The notes under the pieces are model-generated. The model saw nothing but the letters and a program-made list of their open reading frames with translations, ran no database searches and was not told where the DNA came from. Of a stretch of DNA of 64,000 bases, positions 1 through 7,773 are shown one piece after another. The translations under genes and the position numbers were made by a program. This DNA is from Trebonia sp963836195 (GTDB lineage Bacteria > Actinomycetota > Actinomycetes > Streptosporangiales > Streptosporangiaceae), in NCBI GenBank assembly GCA_963836195.1, contig CAWIIX010000013.1, positions 1-64,000 of the forward strand, in the 5' to 3' direction. Position 1 is the stretch's first letter; the number at the start of each line of letters is the position of its first letter.

Positions 1-160
1 CTGGGTGGGCACCCGCCAGGGACGGGAGGGCATGCAGAAGGCCCTCGACTCGGCCCGGGAGATATGGGCCTCCCCCGAGACCCGCCGGCGGGCGGCCGAG
101 GGCCTGTCCGCGCTCGAGGCGCTGGCCGGCCCGGCCAGGGACAAGCTGCGGCATGCATGA
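1..160 (+). CDS. C-terminal fragment of an unidentified protein upstream of hypA
   Basis: An open frame enters from the left edge (first full codon at position 2) and ends at a TGA at 158-160. It gives about 52 residues, rich in Ala, Arg and Glu and probably helical, ending in RDKLRHA. The stop overlaps the hypA start in the sequence ATGCATGA, so the two are translationally coupled and the protein probably belongs to the same hydrogenase maturation operon. I do not recognise the family from this fragment. Confidence 0.5.
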   Translation, partial: WVGTRQGREGMQKALDSAREIWASPETRRRAAEGLSALEALAGPARDKLRHA

Positions 161-512
161 GTACGGCGTCTGCGAGGGCGTGCTCGACGCGGTCCGCGCT
201 CGCGCCCGCGGCCGCAAGGTAGCCGCGATCCGGGTGCGGTTCGGGGTATGGCACGCCGTCGACGGCGCGTCCCTGGCGGACGCGTTCGAGAGCGTCGCGG
301 CGGGCACCGAGGCGGCCGACGCCGCCATCGAGCTCGTCACCGTGCCCGCTCAGATCACCTGCCGCGGTTGCGGGTCGAGCGCGGACAGCACCGACCTGCT
401 GGCCGTGTGCCCAAGCTGCGCGAGCACCGACGTCGAGCTGACCGGCGGCGACGAGATGACCCTGGAGTCGGTCACGTACGTGCCGGAGCCGGCCGCCAGG
501 GACGCAACCTGA
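153..512 (+). CDS. hypA: Hydrogenase nickel incorporation protein HypA
   Basis: HypA delivers nickel, together with HypB, to the large subunit of [NiFe] hydrogenases in the cytoplasm. The 119-residue length is usual for the family. The N-terminus begins MHEY, carrying the conserved Met1-His2-Glu3 nickel site. The structural zinc site is present as two CxxC pairs, CRGC near residue 70 and CPSC near residue 90. The start overlaps the preceding stop, and hypC follows after 9 nt, so this is the tail of a hyp operon whose other members and the hydrogenase itself would lie to the left of the window. No anomaly is seen. Confidence 0.93.
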   Translation: MHEYGVCEGVLDAVRARARGRKVAAIRVRFGVWHAVDGASLADAFESVAAGTEAADAAIELVTVPAQITCRGCGSSADSTDLLAVCPSCASTDVELTGGDEMTLESVTYVPEPAARDAT

Positions 513-521
513 GGGGACGAT

Positions 522-764
522 ATGTGCTTGGGAATCCCGGCTCGGCTGGTGGACGGTGACGCGGGCCACCCCGACCTGGCCATCGTGGAAGTGGGCGGCG
601 TGCCCCGCCCGGTCAACCTCGGCCTGCTCGAGAAGCGGCCCGGACCGGGCGACTGGGTCCTCGTCCACATGGGCTTCGCCCTCCAGGCCATGACCGAGGC
701 CGAGGCAGCGGACGCGCTCGCCGCCCTCGGCGCCGAGCGCGACGCCGAGGCGTCCGCCCCGTAA
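522..764 (+). CDS. hypC: Hydrogenase assembly chaperone HypC/HybG
   Basis: A HypC-type chaperone that works with HypD in building the Fe(CN)2CO group and escorts it to the hydrogenase large subunit. The protein has 80 residues, normal for the family, begins MCLGIP with the essential Cys2 exposed after Met removal, and carries the family motif HMGFALQAM near residue 48. It lies 9 nt after hypA with GAGGGGACG as ribosome binding site. The operon appears to end here, since the next 150 bp are non-coding before an unrelated membrane protein. Confidence 0.93.
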   Translation: MCLGIPARLVDGDAGHPDLAIVEVGGVPRPVNLGLLEKRPGPGDWVLVHMGFALQAMTEAEAADALAALGAERDAEASAP

Positions 765-914
765 GCACACCCGCCGACCGCACCGCGGCCACCCACTGCC
801 CTAACCGGGTCCGGGAGTCTCCTAACAGACTCCAGGCGGATCGCACCGGGACACCGCGCACGGACAGACGTACGGTGGATGCGAGGAGCTCAGCGCAGGA
901 GAAGGTGCGTTCGG

Positions 915-1661
915 ATGAGCCGTTATCTGGACAGGGACCGGCTGGCGATAGCGGCCGCGGTGGCGGTGCCGCTGGCGGGGGCGGCGATCCTGCTGCCGTG
1001 GCGCTCGAGCTGGCCCAACACCAACGTGGCGCTGCTGCTGGTGGTGACGGTGGTCGCGGTCGCGGCCGGGGGCAACCGGGTCGCGGGGGCGCTGGCGGCG
1101 GTGTCGGCCGCAGTCTGGTTCGACTTCTTCTTCACGGTGCCGTACGAGCGGTTCTCGATCGCGCACTCGTCCGACGTCACCACGTTCGCGCTGCTGTTCG
1201 CGGTCGGCGTCGCGGTCTCCGAGCTGGCCGCCCGGGCCAGGCGCCTCAAGCGCGTCACGGTGGAGGACGCCGGCTACCTGGCGCGGATCGTCGACAGCGC
1301 CGCGCTGACCCAGACCGCGGGATCCCCCGACGCCGTGATCCAGCATGTCAGCCGGGAGCTGGTCGGCCTGCTCGACCTGCGGGACTGCCGGTTCGAGTAC
1401 GGGATGCTGATCGGCCACCCGGCCCGGCTCGAGCCGGACGGCCGGGTGGTGACCCGGCACGGTTTCTACCCGGTCGACGAGGCGGGCCTGCCCAATGACG
1501 AGCTGGAGCTGAGGACGTTCACCAACGGACGGTACTGCGGCCGGTTCATGATGCGGCCCAACCCCGGCGCGCACCCCTCGCAGCGGGCCCGGCTGGTCGC
1601 GGTGACGCTGGCCGATCTGGCCGGCGATTCGCTCGCCGCCGCCACGTCGGCCGCGAGCTGA
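915..1661 (+). CDS. DUF4118 (KdpD-like) membrane protein without a kinase domain
   Basis: The first 110 residues contain four hydrophobic segments resembling the DUF4118 module found in the sensor kinase KdpD, including the stretch AVWFDFFFTVPYERFSI typical of that module. The remaining ~130 residues form a soluble tail of a GAF-like type with no histidine-kinase H, N or G boxes, so it is a stand-alone sensor or membrane protein and not a KdpD. I chose the ATG at 915 because AGGAGAAGG lies about 9 nt upstream; an in-frame ATG at 879 would add 12 arginine-rich residues. A kdpA remnant sits 8 kb away (9229-9703), but no kdpDE genes are seen in the window. The function is unknown. Confidence 0.75.
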   Translation: MSRYLDRDRLAIAAAVAVPLAGAAILLPWRSSWPNTNVALLLVVTVVAVAAGGNRVAGALAAVSAAVWFDFFFTVPYERFSIAHSSDVTTFALLFAVGVAVSELAARARRLKRVTVEDAGYLARIVDSAALTQTAGSPDAVIQHVSRELVGLLDLRDCRFEYGMLIGHPARLEPDGRVVTRHGFYPVDEAGLPNDELELRTFTNGRYCGRFMMRPNPGAHPSQRARLVAVTLADLAGDSLAAATSAAS

Positions 1662-1742
1662 GACGCGAGCGGCCGCCTGGAACACCGACCGCGATCCGAG
1701 CTGACGGCGGCTAAATCCTTTGCCCCGCGGCGAAGACGCCGC

Positions 1743-1748
1743 TACGCT
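1743..1748 (+). promoter_or_regulatory. -10 box of a leaderless promoter for the GNAT gene
   Basis: TACGCT ends 7 nt before the GTG at 1756, which would place the transcription start at or next to the start codon. No ribosome binding site is present, consistent with a leaderless mRNA. Confidence 0.55.
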
Positions 1749-1755
1749 GCGCCGC

Positions 1756-2658
1756 GTGACCGGTCTTGTCATCCGCCCGCTGGCCGCCGGCGAGGAATCG
1801 CTGTTCAATTCGCTGGCCGGTCCCGCGCTGGTGGGCCCGGGCGCCTTCGGCGCCCGTTACGCCGACATCGCCGCGCGCGGCAACTACCGGCCCGCGAACA
1901 CCTGGATAGCGCTGCGCGCCGGCGTCGTCGTCGCCCGCGCGGCCTGGTGGGGGCGCCCGGACCAGCCCGCCCCGGCCGTCCTCGACTGGTTCGATTTCAC
2001 CGACCAGGACGCGGCCGTGCAACTGCTGCGGACGGCCCCGGGCCCGGCCGAGTACTCCATGGCGCTGCCGCCGGCCTGGCGCGACCAGCCGGCCGTCGCG
2101 GAAGCCGCCCAGGCGCGGATCGGCGCGGCTGAAGCGGTCGGGATGACGCCCCTGGTCGAGCGGTACGGCTACCGGTGGACGACCGCCTGCGGCCTGCCCG
2201 CCCGGCCGGGCCGCCTGGAATTCCGCCCGGAGCTGGACGACGACGTCATCCTCGACATCTTCCGGCGCGTCCACCAGGGCAGCCTCGACGCCCACGCGCG
2301 GCGCGTCATCGCCGAATCCGGCCTCGACGCCGCCGCCGCCGAGGACCTGGAGATCCTGCGGCTGATGCCCAGCCCGCGCGAGTGGTGGCGGCTGGCCATC
2401 GCCGACGGCGATGTGGTCGGCCTCACCGTGCCCAGCCGCAACTACACGGATCCGGTCATCGGCTACGTCGCCGTGCTCCCCGGGCACCGGGGCCACGGCT
2501 ACGCCTACGACCTCCTGGTCGAGGCGACCCAGCTGCTCGTGGCCGAGGGCGCCGACCGGATCGTCGCCAACACCGACGTCACCAACCTCCCGATGGCGGC
2601 CACGTTCGCGAAGGCCGGCTATCCCGTCACCGACCACCGCATCGACCTGGTCGGCTAG
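1756..2658 (+). CDS. GNAT family N-acetyltransferase
   Basis: A probable acetyl-CoA-dependent N-acyltransferase of about 300 residues. The acetyl-CoA binding motif A is visible near the C-terminus as VAVLPGHRGHGYAYDLL, followed by the usual NTDVTNLPMAATFAKAGY segment that closes the fold. The N-terminal half is more divergent and may be a second, degenerate GNAT-like domain, as in several ~300-residue actinobacterial family members. The start was set at GTG 1756 because a -10 box lies just upstream and the residues before it look like untranslated leader. The substrate cannot be predicted. It stands as a single gene. Confidence 0.8.
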   Translation: MTGLVIRPLAAGEESLFNSLAGPALVGPGAFGARYADIAARGNYRPANTWIALRAGVVVARAAWWGRPDQPAPAVLDWFDFTDQDAAVQLLRTAPGPAEYSMALPPAWRDQPAVAEAAQARIGAAEAVGMTPLVERYGYRWTTACGLPARPGRLEFRPELDDDVILDIFRRVHQGSLDAHARRVIAESGLDAAAAEDLEILRLMPSPREWWRLAIADGDVVGLTVPSRNYTDPVIGYVAVLPGHRGHGYAYDLLVEATQLLVAEGADRIVANTDVTNLPMAATFAKAGYPVTDHRIDLVG

Positions 2659-2752
2659 CCCACTACTGGCCCACCGCCAACCTCGCCCCCGGGCCCCGCC
2701 GGCGACCCCGCACCGGGCCCTGCCGCCGGGCCCCGTCCGACCGGACGGGGGC

Positions 2753-2758
2753 TAGGCT
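2753..2758 (+). promoter_or_regulatory. -10 box of a leaderless promoter for the ABC exporter operon
   Basis: TAGGCT ends 7 nt before the ATG at 2766, with no ribosome binding site in between; this fits leaderless transcription of the two-gene exporter operon. Confidence 0.55.
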
Positions 2759-2765
2759 GAAGTTG

Positions 2766-3767
2766 ATGACCAGCAAACCAGCATCGACGAGCGCCGCCGC
2801 CCCGGCCGAGGCCGGGGAACGCGGGGTTATCCACACCGAGGACCTGACCAAGGTCTACCCCGGCACCGACTTCACCGCGGTCGACAAGCTCAACCTCGAC
2901 GTCCAAGCGGGCGAGATCTTCGGCCTGCTCGGCCCCAACGGCGCGGGCAAGACCACCACCGCGGGCATGCTGACCACCCGGGTCGTCCCGACGTCGGGCA
3001 AGGCGTTCCTGGCCGGGGTGGACGTCGGCGCCCAGCCGGCCCTGGCCAAGCAGCTGAGCGGCATCGTCTCGCAGCAGAACACGCTCGACCGGCAGCTCAC
3101 GGTCTGGGAGAACCTCTACTTCCACGGCCGGCTGTTCGGCATCGGGGCGAAGGAGTCCAGGCAGACCGCCGACGCCCTGCTGGCTCGGTTCCAGCTCACC
3201 AAGTGGTCGAAGGCGTCGGTCTACGCGCTGTCGGGCGGCATGGCCCAGCGGCTGATGGTGGCGCGGGCGATCTTCCACCGGCCCTCGGTGCTCTTCCTCG
3301 ACGAGCCGACGGCCGGCCTTGACCCGCAGAGCCGCCTGGCGCTGTGGGATCTGCTGGGCGAGCTGCACAACGACGGACAGACGATCCTGCTCACCACGCA
3401 CTACATGGAAGAGGCGGACCAGCTCTGCGACCGGGTCGCGATCATGGACCACGGCCGGGTGCTGGCCCTCGACACCCCGGCCAGCCTCAAGCAGTCGATC
3501 GGCGCCGACACCATCGTCTCGGTGCGGACCACCGGCGACCTCGACAAGCTGGGCGAGCTGCTGGCCAAGGACGTGGCCGGCGTCACCAGGACCCGCGCGG
3601 CCGAGGGCAGGCTCGAACTGCACGTGCAGGGCATCGACCGGCTGGTGCCGCGCATCGTGCTGGCGGCCGAGCGCGGCGGGTTTGACCTGCTCGACGTGTC
3701 GGTCGCCGAGCCCAGCCTGGAGACCGTCTTCATCAACCTGACCGGAAGGGAGCTGAGGGAAGAATGA
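2766..3767 (+). CDS. ABC transporter ATP-binding protein, DrrA type
   Basis: The cytoplasmic ATPase of a two-component drug or lipid exporter of the daunorubicin-resistance (DrrA) class. Its 333 residues contain Walker A GPNGAGKTT at about 56-64, the signature LSGGMAQR at about 154-161, Walker B LFLDEP at about 175-180 and the H-loop TTHYMEEAD. The ~100-residue C-terminal extension after the nucleotide-binding domain is typical of DrrA-like proteins. The open frame extends far upstream, but the ATG at 2766 has a -10 box directly before it and the upstream part is antisense-like GC-biased noise. The stop overlaps the permease start (ATGA), so the two are coupled. The substrate is unknown. Confidence 0.92.
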   Translation: MTSKPASTSAAAPAEAGERGVIHTEDLTKVYPGTDFTAVDKLNLDVQAGEIFGLLGPNGAGKTTTAGMLTTRVVPTSGKAFLAGVDVGAQPALAKQLSGIVSQQNTLDRQLTVWENLYFHGRLFGIGAKESRQTADALLARFQLTKWSKASVYALSGGMAQRLMVARAIFHRPSVLFLDEPTAGLDPQSRLALWDLLGELHNDGQTILLTTHYMEEADQLCDRVAIMDHGRVLALDTPASLKQSIGADTIVSVRTTGDLDKLGELLAKDVAGVTRTRAAEGRLELHVQGIDRLVPRIVLAAERGGFDLLDVSVAEPSLETVFINLTGRELREE

Positions 3768-4660
3768 CGACCTCGGCAACCGCTCAGTCCCAGGCGCAGC
3801 TGCCGCTCGGGCGGATCGGCGGCGGCCCGACCCGATCGGTCGTCGCCGCGAGCTGGACCGCGCTCGGCGCGCTGCTACTGCGCGACCTGGTGGTGCTGCG
3901 CAAGCACCTGCCCGAGTTCGTGCTGCGGACAATCATCCAGCCGTTCCTGCTCTGCTTCGTCTTCCTCTACGTCTTCCCCAAGATCGGCCAGGGCGTCGGC
4001 GGCGGCAGCGGCAGCGGCGCGGAGTCGGACTTCGCCACCATCCTGGTCCCGGGCGTGGTCGGGATCTCGATCATGTTCCAGGGGGTGCAGTCGATCGCGC
4101 TGGCGATGGCGCAGGAGTTCGGCTTCACCCGGGAGATCGAGGACCGGGTGCAGGCCCCCTGCCCGATCTGGCTGGTCGCCATGGCCAAGGTGCTGTCGGG
4201 CGCGGTGCAGGGGCTGATCTCGGCCGCCATCGTGCTGCCGATCGCCTCGGTCGTGCACGCGGCCGGGGTGACCGCCCACATCTCGCTGCACTGGTGGATC
4301 ATCCTCACGCTGGTGCCGCTGGCCTGCATCGCGATGGCCGGCCTGGGGCTGACCCTGGGCACCAGCTTCGAGCCGCGGAACATCGGGCTCATGTTCGGCT
4401 TCATCATCCTGCCGATCACGTTCCTCGGCGGCACCTACTACTCGTGGACCAAGCTGGCCCCGGTGAAGGTGGGCGGCTGGCACTGGCTGCAGACGATCGT
4501 GCTGATCAACCCGCTGATCTACGTGAACGAGGGGATGCGGGCGGCGTTCACAAACGCGCCGCACATGCAGCTCTACGTGGTCTACCCGGTCGTGATCGGC
4601 TTCGCGGTGCTCTTCCTCTCGATCGGCCTGCGCAACTTCCGGCGCCGCGTGCTCTCCTGA
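3764..4660 (+). CDS. ABC-2 type permease, DrrB type
   Basis: The membrane subunit paired with the preceding ATPase. The 298 residues show six hydrophobic segments, the first near residues 60-80 and the last near 270-290, after a hydrophilic N-terminal tail of about 45 residues. The segment FIILPITFLGGTYYSW between helices 4 and 5 is characteristic of ABC-2 permeases of the DrrB/NodJ group. It overlaps the ATPase stop by 4 nt. Together the pair most likely exports a drug-like or lipid compound. A hairpin follows directly after the stop. Confidence 0.9.
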   Translation: MTTSATAQSQAQLPLGRIGGGPTRSVVAASWTALGALLLRDLVVLRKHLPEFVLRTIIQPFLLCFVFLYVFPKIGQGVGGGSGSGAESDFATILVPGVVGISIMFQGVQSIALAMAQEFGFTREIEDRVQAPCPIWLVAMAKVLSGAVQGLISAAIVLPIASVVHAAGVTAHISLHWWIILTLVPLACIAMAGLGLTLGTSFEPRNIGLMFGFIILPITFLGGTYYSWTKLAPVKVGGWHWLQTIVLINPLIYVNEGMRAAFTNAPHMQLYVVYPVVIGFAVLFLSIGLRNFRRRVLS

Positions 4661-4664
4661 CCCG

Positions 4665-4685
4665 GGTACAAGCCCGGGCTGTACC
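4665..4685 (+). terminator. Hairpin after the ABC exporter operon
   Basis: GGTACA and TGTACC arms enclose the self-complementary GCCCGGGC, forming a compact hairpin 4 nt after the permease stop. There is no U tract, as is common in high-GC actinobacteria. The 3' arm (TACCGT) could also serve as a -10 box for the next gene. Confidence 0.4.
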
Positions 4686-4739
4686 GTGGCAGGGCCATGC
4701 CCGCTTCCAAAGACGGCCGCGCCCGGCGAGCCTGGAGGC

Positions 4740-5924
4740 ATGACAACCGACCTACGGCCCCGCTCCGGGCAAGAGACGCAAACGACGCAGCCGACGCCGG
4801 GACCCAGCCGTCGGCTGCCATTCGGAATACTCGGGGAGCTGGAACGGCCCGGGCAGGTCTTCCGCGACCTCGGGCCGAACTGGTTCGCCTCCGTCATGGG
4901 CACCGGCATCGTCGCCAACGCCGCCGCCACGCTACCCTTCCGGGTGCCCGGGCTGCACATGTTCGCGCTGGCGGTCTGGGCGCTGGCGGCGGCGTGGCTG
5001 GTGGCGCTGGCGGCCGGGTGGGGGGTGCACTGGGCCAAGTACACCGATCGGGCCAAGGCGCACGCGCGCAACCCGGTCATGGCGCAGTTCTGGGGGGCGC
5101 CGGCGATGGCGCTGCTCACCGTCGGGTCCGGGACGCTGCTGCTCGGCCGGGATTGGATGGGGCTGACTGCGGCGGTCGACGCCGACTGGGTGCTGTGGGG
5201 CCTCGGCACGGCGCTCGGGCTGGTGACCGCCTGCTGGATCCCTTATCTGATGATGACCCGGCAGGTGATCAAGCCCGACGACGTCTTCGGCGGCTGGCTG
5301 ATGCCGGTCGTACCGCCGATGGTGTCGGCCGCCGCCGGGGCGCTGCTGGTGCCGTACGCCTCCGCCGGGCAGGCGAGGCTGACGCTGCTGCTCGGCTGCT
5401 ACGCGATGTTCGGGATCTCGCTGTTCGCGTCGGTCATCATCATCACGCTGCTGTGGGGACGGCTGACCATGCAGAAGGCGCTGCCTGCGATGCTGGTGCC
5501 AACCTCGTGGATCGTGCTGGGGCCGCTCGGCCAGTCGGTCACCGCCGCGGGCGGGCTCGGCAAGGTCGCCCCGGTGACCCTGCACGCGCCCTACGCGGCC
5601 GGGGCGGGCGTGTTCGCGCTGCTGTACGGCGTCCCCGCCTGGGGGTTCGCGATGGCCTGGCTGGTCATCGCGGCGTCGCTGACGGTGCACGCGGCCCGCA
5701 AGGGGCTTCCCTTCGCGCTGACCTGGTGGAGCTTCACGTTCCCGGTCGGCACCGTCGTGACCGGCACGATCGCGCTGGCCGAGCGGACCGGCTCGGATGC
5801 GCTGCGATACGCCTCCGCCGCCTTGTTCGCGCTGCTGCTGGCGGCGTGGCTGACCGTCGCGGTCCTGACGGTGCGCGACGGCGCTCGCGGGCGGCTGTTC
5901 CTGCCGCCGCGCGCTTCCGGATGA
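4740..5924 (+). CDS. TDT family transporter (TehA/Mae1/SLAC1 superfamily)
   Basis: An integral membrane protein of 394 residues with about ten hydrophobic segments. The N-terminal signature LGPNWFASVMGTGIVAN (from about residue 45) is the hallmark of the tellurite-resistance/dicarboxylate transporter family, whose members carry C4-dicarboxylates, sulfite or anions. The start is uncertain: the ATG at 4740 has GGAGG only 1 nt upstream, whereas an in-frame GTG at 4686 overlaps the possible -10 box TACCGT; the hydrophilic residues between them are not conserved-looking. It is a single gene and the substrate cannot be assigned from sequence. Confidence 0.85.
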   Translation: MTTDLRPRSGQETQTTQPTPGPSRRLPFGILGELERPGQVFRDLGPNWFASVMGTGIVANAAATLPFRVPGLHMFALAVWALAAAWLVALAAGWGVHWAKYTDRAKAHARNPVMAQFWGAPAMALLTVGSGTLLLGRDWMGLTAAVDADWVLWGLGTALGLVTACWIPYLMMTRQVIKPDDVFGGWLMPVVPPMVSAAAGALLVPYASAGQARLTLLLGCYAMFGISLFASVIIITLLWGRLTMQKALPAMLVPTSWIVLGPLGQSVTAAGGLGKVAPVTLHAPYAAGAGVFALLYGVPAWGFAMAWLVIAASLTVHAARKGLPFALTWWSFTFPVGTVVTGTIALAERTGSDALRYASAALFALLLAAWLTVAVLTVRDGARGRLFLPPRASG

Positions 5925-5932
5925 GGTCGGAG

Positions 5933-6211
5933 CTAGGGCGTGCTCGTCGCGCCGTGGAAGACCTGGAACGCCACGAAGACGATGAAGGCGAGTACCGCCA
6001 GCCTGACGATCCACAGCCCCACCCAGGCCGGGCTCCCCGCCCGCGGCCGGTACCGGCGCACGCCAGACCGGGAGCGTCCGAACGCCGGGGGCATCATGTC
6101 GGGCGGGTCCGCGATGTGATGGTGATGAGACTCATGCGGCGGGAACATCCCCGGCTGGAGGCCCTGCTACCCGCCTATGTCGCCGCCGTGATGGTGGCCG
6201 CCCTCGCTCAT
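5933..6211 (-). pseudogene. Copy 1 of a small His-rich single-pass membrane protein, interrupted by TAG
   Basis: This is a paralogue of the intact copy at 6362-6643. Reading from the ATG at 6211 gives MSEGGHHHGGDIGG and then an in-frame TAG (codon 15, 6167-6169). The frame continues from an internal ATG at 6148 as a 71-residue product with a His cluster (SHHHHIADP), a basic stretch and one transmembrane helix (WVGLWIVRLAVLAFIVFVAF) near the C-terminus. The sigma70-like promoter upstream is kept, so a shortened protein from 6148 may still be made. The function is unknown; it is either a degraded copy or an N-terminally shortened one. Confidence 0.6.
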
Positions 6212-6245
6212 ACGCCGTCCAGGGAGTCGTCTCGTTCGCTAGGCG

Positions 6246-6275
6246 ATTGTCACAGCCCGTTCTTCCGAAAGTCAA
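6246..6275 (-). promoter_or_regulatory. Sigma70-type promoter of small-gene copy 1
   Basis: On the minus strand TTGACT is followed after 18 bp by GACAAT, about 35 bp before the ATG at 6211. The same pair with the same spacing precedes copy 2, so the duplication included the promoter. Confidence 0.55.
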
Positions 6276-6350
6276 TCGCTCAGCCGCTGGGCAGCGCCGC
6301 CTGGTCGAGCAGCACCTGAGTCCGGCCGGGGGGCGCCACCGCCATTGACC
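6276..6350. repeat. Stray copy of part of the DUF2254 gene
   Basis: About 75 bp that match 7911-7984, inside the DUF2254 coding region, with only a handful of differences and one 1-nt insertion. It is non-coding here and lies between the two copies of the small His-rich gene. Confidence 0.7.
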
Positions 6351-6361
6351 CGGGCCGGCCC

Positions 6362-6643
6362 TCACGGCGCGGGCGTGCTCGTCGCGCCGTGGACGATCTG
6401 GAATGCGAGGTAGCCGACGAAGGCGAGTACCGCCAACCTGACGATCCACAGCCCCACCCAGGCCGGGCTCCCCGCCCGCGGCCGGTACCGGCGCACCCGC
6501 GGACGGGGCTGTCCGTACGCCGGGGGTATCAGACCCCACGGGTCGGACGGGTCGGCGATGTGATGGTGACGGGGCTCATGCGGCGGAAACATCCCCGGCT
6601 GGCCGCCCAAGTCGCCGCCGTGATGGTGGCCGCCCTCACTCAT
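6362..6643 (-). CDS. Small His-rich single-pass membrane protein, copy 2
   Basis: A 93-residue protein of unknown function. The N-terminal half is rich in His, Pro and Gly (HHHG, HEPRHHH), the middle is basic (RPRVRRYRPRAG), and one transmembrane helix, WVGLWIVRLAVLAFVGYLAF, spans about residues 64-83, followed by a short tail. This suggests a type II single-pass protein with a cytoplasmic His-rich arm that could bind metal. The promoter TTGACT-18-GACAAT lies about 35 bp upstream and is shared with the decayed copy downstream at 5933-6211. Retention of sequence in both copies argues that it is a real gene. Confidence 0.65.
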   Translation of the reverse strand: MSEGGHHHGGDLGGQPGMFPPHEPRHHHIADPSDPWGLIPPAYGQPRPRVRRYRPRAGSPAWVGLWIVRLAVLAFVGYLAFQIVHGATSTPAP

Positions 6644-6677
6644 GCGCCGTCCTCAGCATCGTCTAGTTCGCCAGGCG

Positions 6678-6707
6678 ATTGTCACAGCCTGGCCAGCGGA
6701 AAGTCAA
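6678..6707 (-). promoter_or_regulatory. Sigma70-type promoter of small-gene copy 2
   Basis: TTGACT and GACAAT on the minus strand are separated by 18 bp, identical in layout to the promoter of copy 1 at 6246-6275. Confidence 0.55.
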
Positions 6708-6758
6708 TAAAAACCGCTGCCCCAGCTGACCGGGGCCCGCGGCCATAAGGAGCCGCCA

Positions 6759-6810
6759 CGGTCCGTTCGATATAAGATTTTGAATTCACGATCTTTCGCC
6801 CGAACGGTCC
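6759..6810. repeat. Dispersed intergenic element, copy A (CGGTCCGTTCGA core)
   Basis: CGGTCCGTTCGA at 6759-6770 faces CGAACGGTCC at 6801-6810, an inverted repeat with one mismatch around an AT-rich centre containing GATTTTGAATTC. Related elements lie at 14857, 27611, 34972 and 43448. The rest of the 6710-6928 interval is AT-rich and holds no gene that I can see. Confidence 0.6.
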
Positions 6811-6928
6811 CGGCTGACTCTCAGCGGCCGACGCCAGGAGCGCGGGGTGGCCTGGTCGACCGGAATCATCGGGGGTATTTTACGCAGCTATATAAACGGT
6901 ATTACGCCCGATCACGGGTCGCGGGAGG

Positions 6929-7732
6929 CTAGTGGCCTATTTGCTTCCGTTTTCCGGTGAGGATGCCCTCGAGGAACTCGGCGTTGGGGTGCAGCCGGGC
7001 GTGGAGGTCGCGAACGACCGCGTCGGCGTCGAACGGCACCGCCCGGCGCTCGGCCCGCAGGGCTGCGGTGGCACCGGGGCCGGGATCGTGCCGGTGCCCG
7101 TCGTCGAACTCAAGCAGCAGCCAGTCGGCCTCTCCGGGGCGCTCGGGAACGCCCACGCTACCGGGATTGAGTGCGCGCGTCCGGCCGATCACGCGGTCTG
7201 TGCTGCGGTGCGTGTGGCCGCCGATCACGATGTCGGCGTCGCACCCCGCCAGCAGCGAGGCGAGCTGGTCGTCGGGGAGGCCGGGCTTGATTCCCCGGCC
7301 GTCGTCTGAGGCGGGTGACGCGTGGACGCCGAGCACACGGGTGCCGCTAGGCGTATTCAGGCGCAGCTCACTGGGCAAGCGCACGAGCACGTCGAGCAGG
7401 CCCGCCTGGGCCAGGGCGCCGCGAGCCCAACCGATCCCGGCCGCGACCAAGCCGTAGCGCTCGACCAGGTCGACGTCTGCGGCCGCGTCGGCGGCGGTGG
7501 CGTGCGGGGCGGGCTGCTGACCGGTAAGCACGTAGCGATCGGTGTTCCCGCTGAGCATCTCCACGCCCGGCAGTGACCTGAGCAGGCCGAGCGCCTCGGC
7601 CGGGCGGGGGCCGAACAGGACCAGGTCGCCGAGCACCCACCAGCGGTCCACCTGGCAACCGCCCGCATCGGCCAGGACCGCCCGCAGCGCGACCTCGTTG
7701 CCGTGAACGTCGGCGATGACGCCAAGCCTCAT
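6929..7732 (-). CDS. Metallophosphoesterase of the YfcE/MJ0936 type
   Basis: A cytoplasmic calcineurin-like phosphodiesterase of 267 residues. All metal-site motifs are visible: DVHGN at about 8-12, GDLVLFGP near 37, GNTD near 66 and GGHTHRS near 172. The frame is open far upstream, but the ATG at 7732 starts the canonical MRLGVIADVHGN and the upstream part is antisense to the DUF2254 gene. A second copy of the first 12 codons lies 2 kb away (9704-9739), joined to a kdpA remnant. The substrate is unknown; the DUF2254 gene ends about 40 bp upstream, so the two may be co-transcribed. Confidence 0.85.
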   Translation of the reverse strand: MRLGVIADVHGNEVALRAVLADAGGCQVDRWWVLGDLVLFGPRPAEALGLLRSLPGVEMLSGNTDRYVLTGQQPAPHATAADAAADVDLVERYGLVAAGIGWARGALAQAGLLDVLVRLPSELRLNTPSGTRVLGVHASPASDDGRGIKPGLPDDQLASLLAGCDADIVIGGHTHRSTDRVIGRTRALNPGSVGVPERPGEADWLLLEFDDGHRHDPGPGATAALRAERRAVPFDADAVVRDLHARLHPNAEFLEGILTGKRKQIGH

Positions 7733-7773
7733 GCGGGCGATCGTGGCCGCGCCTCGCTCAGCGGGCCGCGGGA

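Noticed and set aside
2175..2765. Upstream extension of the ABC ATPase frame
   Set aside because: It overlaps the GNAT gene in another frame, is Arg/Pro-rich noise, and the ATG at 2766 has its own -10 box.
4697..6319. 540-codon frame overlapping the TDT transporter
   Set aside because: It is an out-of-frame shadow of the transporter with Arg/Gly/Ala-rich noise and runs on into the small-gene duplication.
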